Source: DASRIA01 sp963768885
GTDB lineage: Bacteria > Actinomycetota > Thermoleophilia > Solirubrobacterales > JBBDJG01
Assembly (NCBI GenBank): GCA_963768885.1
Contig: CAVYJN010000007.1
Coordinates: 372,001-436,000, forward strand
Direction: 5' to 3'
DNA length: 64,000 bases
Part shown: in pieces, positions 62,945 to 64,000 of the stretch
How positions within the stretch are numbered: the stretch's first letter is position 1
How the letters are laid out: every line of letters starts with the position of its first letter
Notes under the pieces: model-generated
Seen by the model: only the letters and a program-made list of their open reading frames with translations
Told to the model about the DNA's origin: nothing
Databases searched by the model: none
Program-made: the position numbers and the translations under genes

Positions 62945-64000
62945 GGCTCTGGGCCGCGATCGGGGCGGTCGCGTGCCTGCTCGCGATCGCCCCCGCCAGC
63001 GCCTTCGGCCACGCGGTGCTCGAGAGCACCGAGCCCCTCTCGGGCTCGACCTCGAAGGCGCCGGTGGACCAGGTCGTGTTCCACTTCAGCGAGCCGGTGG
63101 AGGGCAACTTCGGCGCGATCCGCGTATTCGACGGCCGCGGTGCCCGCATCGACCAGGGCGACGTTTTCCACCCCGGCGGGCGCGGCGCCGGAGCTCGGCG
63201 TGAAGCTGAAGCGCGGCGTCCCGAAGGGCAGCTACACGGCGACCTACCGGGTGATCTCCGCCGACAGCCATCCGGTCGCGGGCGGGCTCGTGTTCAGCTA
63301 CGGCAAGGCCTCGGCGACCGGCGCATCGGTCTCGGACCTGCTCTCCCAGCAGGGCTCCAGCGGCCGCGTGACCGACATCGCGTTCGGCGCCGCCAAGGCG
63401 GCGCAGTACGGCGCGATCGCCGTGGCGGTCGGGTCGATCTTCTTCCTGTTCGTGATCTGGCTCCGGGCGCTGTCCACCGCGGCCGGCGCGGGAGCCGAGT
63501 GGCGGGAGGCGTCGGAGCGGTTCGCCCAGCGGCTCCGCAACCTGCTGCTCGTGGTGATCGCGATCGCGATCGTGAGCGGCGCGGCGGGGATCGTGCTCCA
63601 GGGCGCGAAGGCGGCGGGCGTGTCGTTCTGGTCGGCGCTCGACGGGGACATCGTGAGCGACGTGCTGAACACGCGCTTCGGCACCGTGTGGGGGATCCGC
63701 ACGCTGGTCTGGGTGGGCTTCGGCGCGGTCCTGCTCGGCTCGCTCTCGGCCGCCCGCAGGCCGGTGCTGCGACCCGCGTCGGTCGGCGCAACGGGTCTCG
63801 CGCAGCCGCGTCTCAGCCCGTTCTGGCTCGCGCTGCTGGCGCTCCCGCTCGGCTTCCTCGTCATATCCCCGGCGCTCGCCGGCCACGCCGGGCTCGAGAG
63901 CCCCAAGGCGGTCCTGATGCCGGCCAACATCCTCCACGTGCTCGCGATGTGCGTCTGGGCCGGGGGCCTCGCGACGCTGCTGTTCGTGCTGCCCGCGGCG
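62938..64000 (+). CDS. CopC-CopD fusion copper import protein, cut by window end, one apparent +1 insertion
   Basis: About 354 residues visible after removing one extra C near 63181. Signal peptide ends ASAFG, leaving N-terminal HAVLESTEPLSGS, and SADSHPVAGGLVFSYG, which give the CopC Cu(II) site (His1, Asp and His). After CopC, membrane helices of CopD begin (YGAIAVAVGSIFFLFVIWL and others), with GHAGLESPKAVLMPANILHV as metal-site His candidates. It brings copper to or across the membrane. The C terminus lies beyond 64000. Confidence 0.88.
   Translation, partial: MVRLWAAIGAVACLLAIAPASAFGHAVLESTEPLSGSTSKAPVDQVVFHFSEPVEGNFGAIRVFDGRGARIDQGDVFHPGGRGAGARREAEARRPEGQLHGDLPGDLRRQPSGRGRARVQLRQGLGDRRIGLGPALPAGLQRPRDRHRVRRRQGGAVRRDRRGGRVDLLPVRDLAPGAVHRGRRGSRVAGGVGAVRPAAPQPAARGDRDRDRERRGGDRAPGREGGGRVVLVGARRGHRERRAEHALRHRVGDPHAGLGGLRRGPARLALGRPQAGAATRVGRRNGSRAAASQPVLARAAGAPARLPRHIPGARRPRRAREPQGGPDAGQHPPRARDVRLGRGPRDAAVRAARG

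Noticed and set aside
1..64000. CRISPR arrays, tRNA or rRNA genes, insertion sequences, prophage or a replication origin
   Set aside because: No tandem repeat-spacer pattern, cloverleaf, transposase, integrase, phage structural gene or DnaA-box cluster was seen on reading both strands.

Overview
The window is GC-rich, densely packed DNA, almost certainly from a high-GC actinobacterium. A Thermoleophilia/Solirubrobacterales relative is my best guess, from the combination of a mycobacterial-type CysO/CysM/Mec cysteine pathway, an actinobacterial SUF cluster with SufU, a group 1h [NiFe] hydrogenase, leaderless TAnnnT promoters and the secreted-protein families seen. I saw no rRNA, tRNA, CRISPR array, insertion sequence or phage gene. 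It looks like ordinary chromosome, with no gap over 300 bases lacking a gene. About 33 single-base insertions (mostly G or C) break otherwise conserved genes, including ispH and sufS. Every repaired gene has a length that fits +1 per site, so I treat these as probable sequence errors and annotate the genes across them.

Layout. 0-3.4 kb (minus): sulfur-carrier cysteine synthesis, with a rhodanese-E1 activator, CysO, CysM and the JAMM peptidase Mec. 3.6-9.5 kb: HtpX, a NarL-type two-component pair, a SCO1 protein and two tandem AlgX-like SGNH proteins. 9.5-15.7 kb: Rrf2 regulator and sufC-sufS-sufU-Rieske-sufB-sufD, with a four-copy hairpin repeat family. 15.8-17.4 kb: DoxX, a Smr-like protein and a cysteine-less thioredoxin-fold protein. 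17.5-32 kb: a complete group 1h hydrogenase locus in order hypC, hypC-like, hypD, hypE, hypA, small subunit, large subunit, NifU-Rieske fusion, five accessory genes including the maturation protease and a 35-residue protein, hypB, a double-SIS protein and hypF.

32-45 kb: a UbiB-family kinase, then metal genes: an unusual TCPD P-type ATPase, csoR and copA on the minus strand. These diverge, across three CsoR-like boxes, from a MacB-like ABC transporter whose ATPase carries a C-terminal YHS domain. Small membrane and secreted proteins and two YcnI-type (DUF1775) copper proteins follow. 45-55 kb: an alpha/beta-fold protein, IspH, a subtilase, an acetone-carboxylase-like operon (beta, alpha, gamma) and a secreted lipase-like protein. 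55-64 kb: a uracil-DNA glycosylase, a PD40-propeller/RTX-like secreted protein, two tandem secreted proteins with a PHM-like copper monooxygenase motif set, a paralogue of the 44.7 kb secreted protein, and CopC-CopD cut by the window end.

How it fits together. CysO/CysM/Mec supply cysteine; SUF builds Fe-S clusters that the hydrogenase, its Rieske partner and IspH need. The hydrogenase class is the one that scavenges trace or atmospheric H2. The copper genes (SCO1, CsoR, CopA, YHS-ABC, YcnI pair, CopCD) surround two candidate secreted copper monooxygenases, which together are the best candidate for an undescribed system here.
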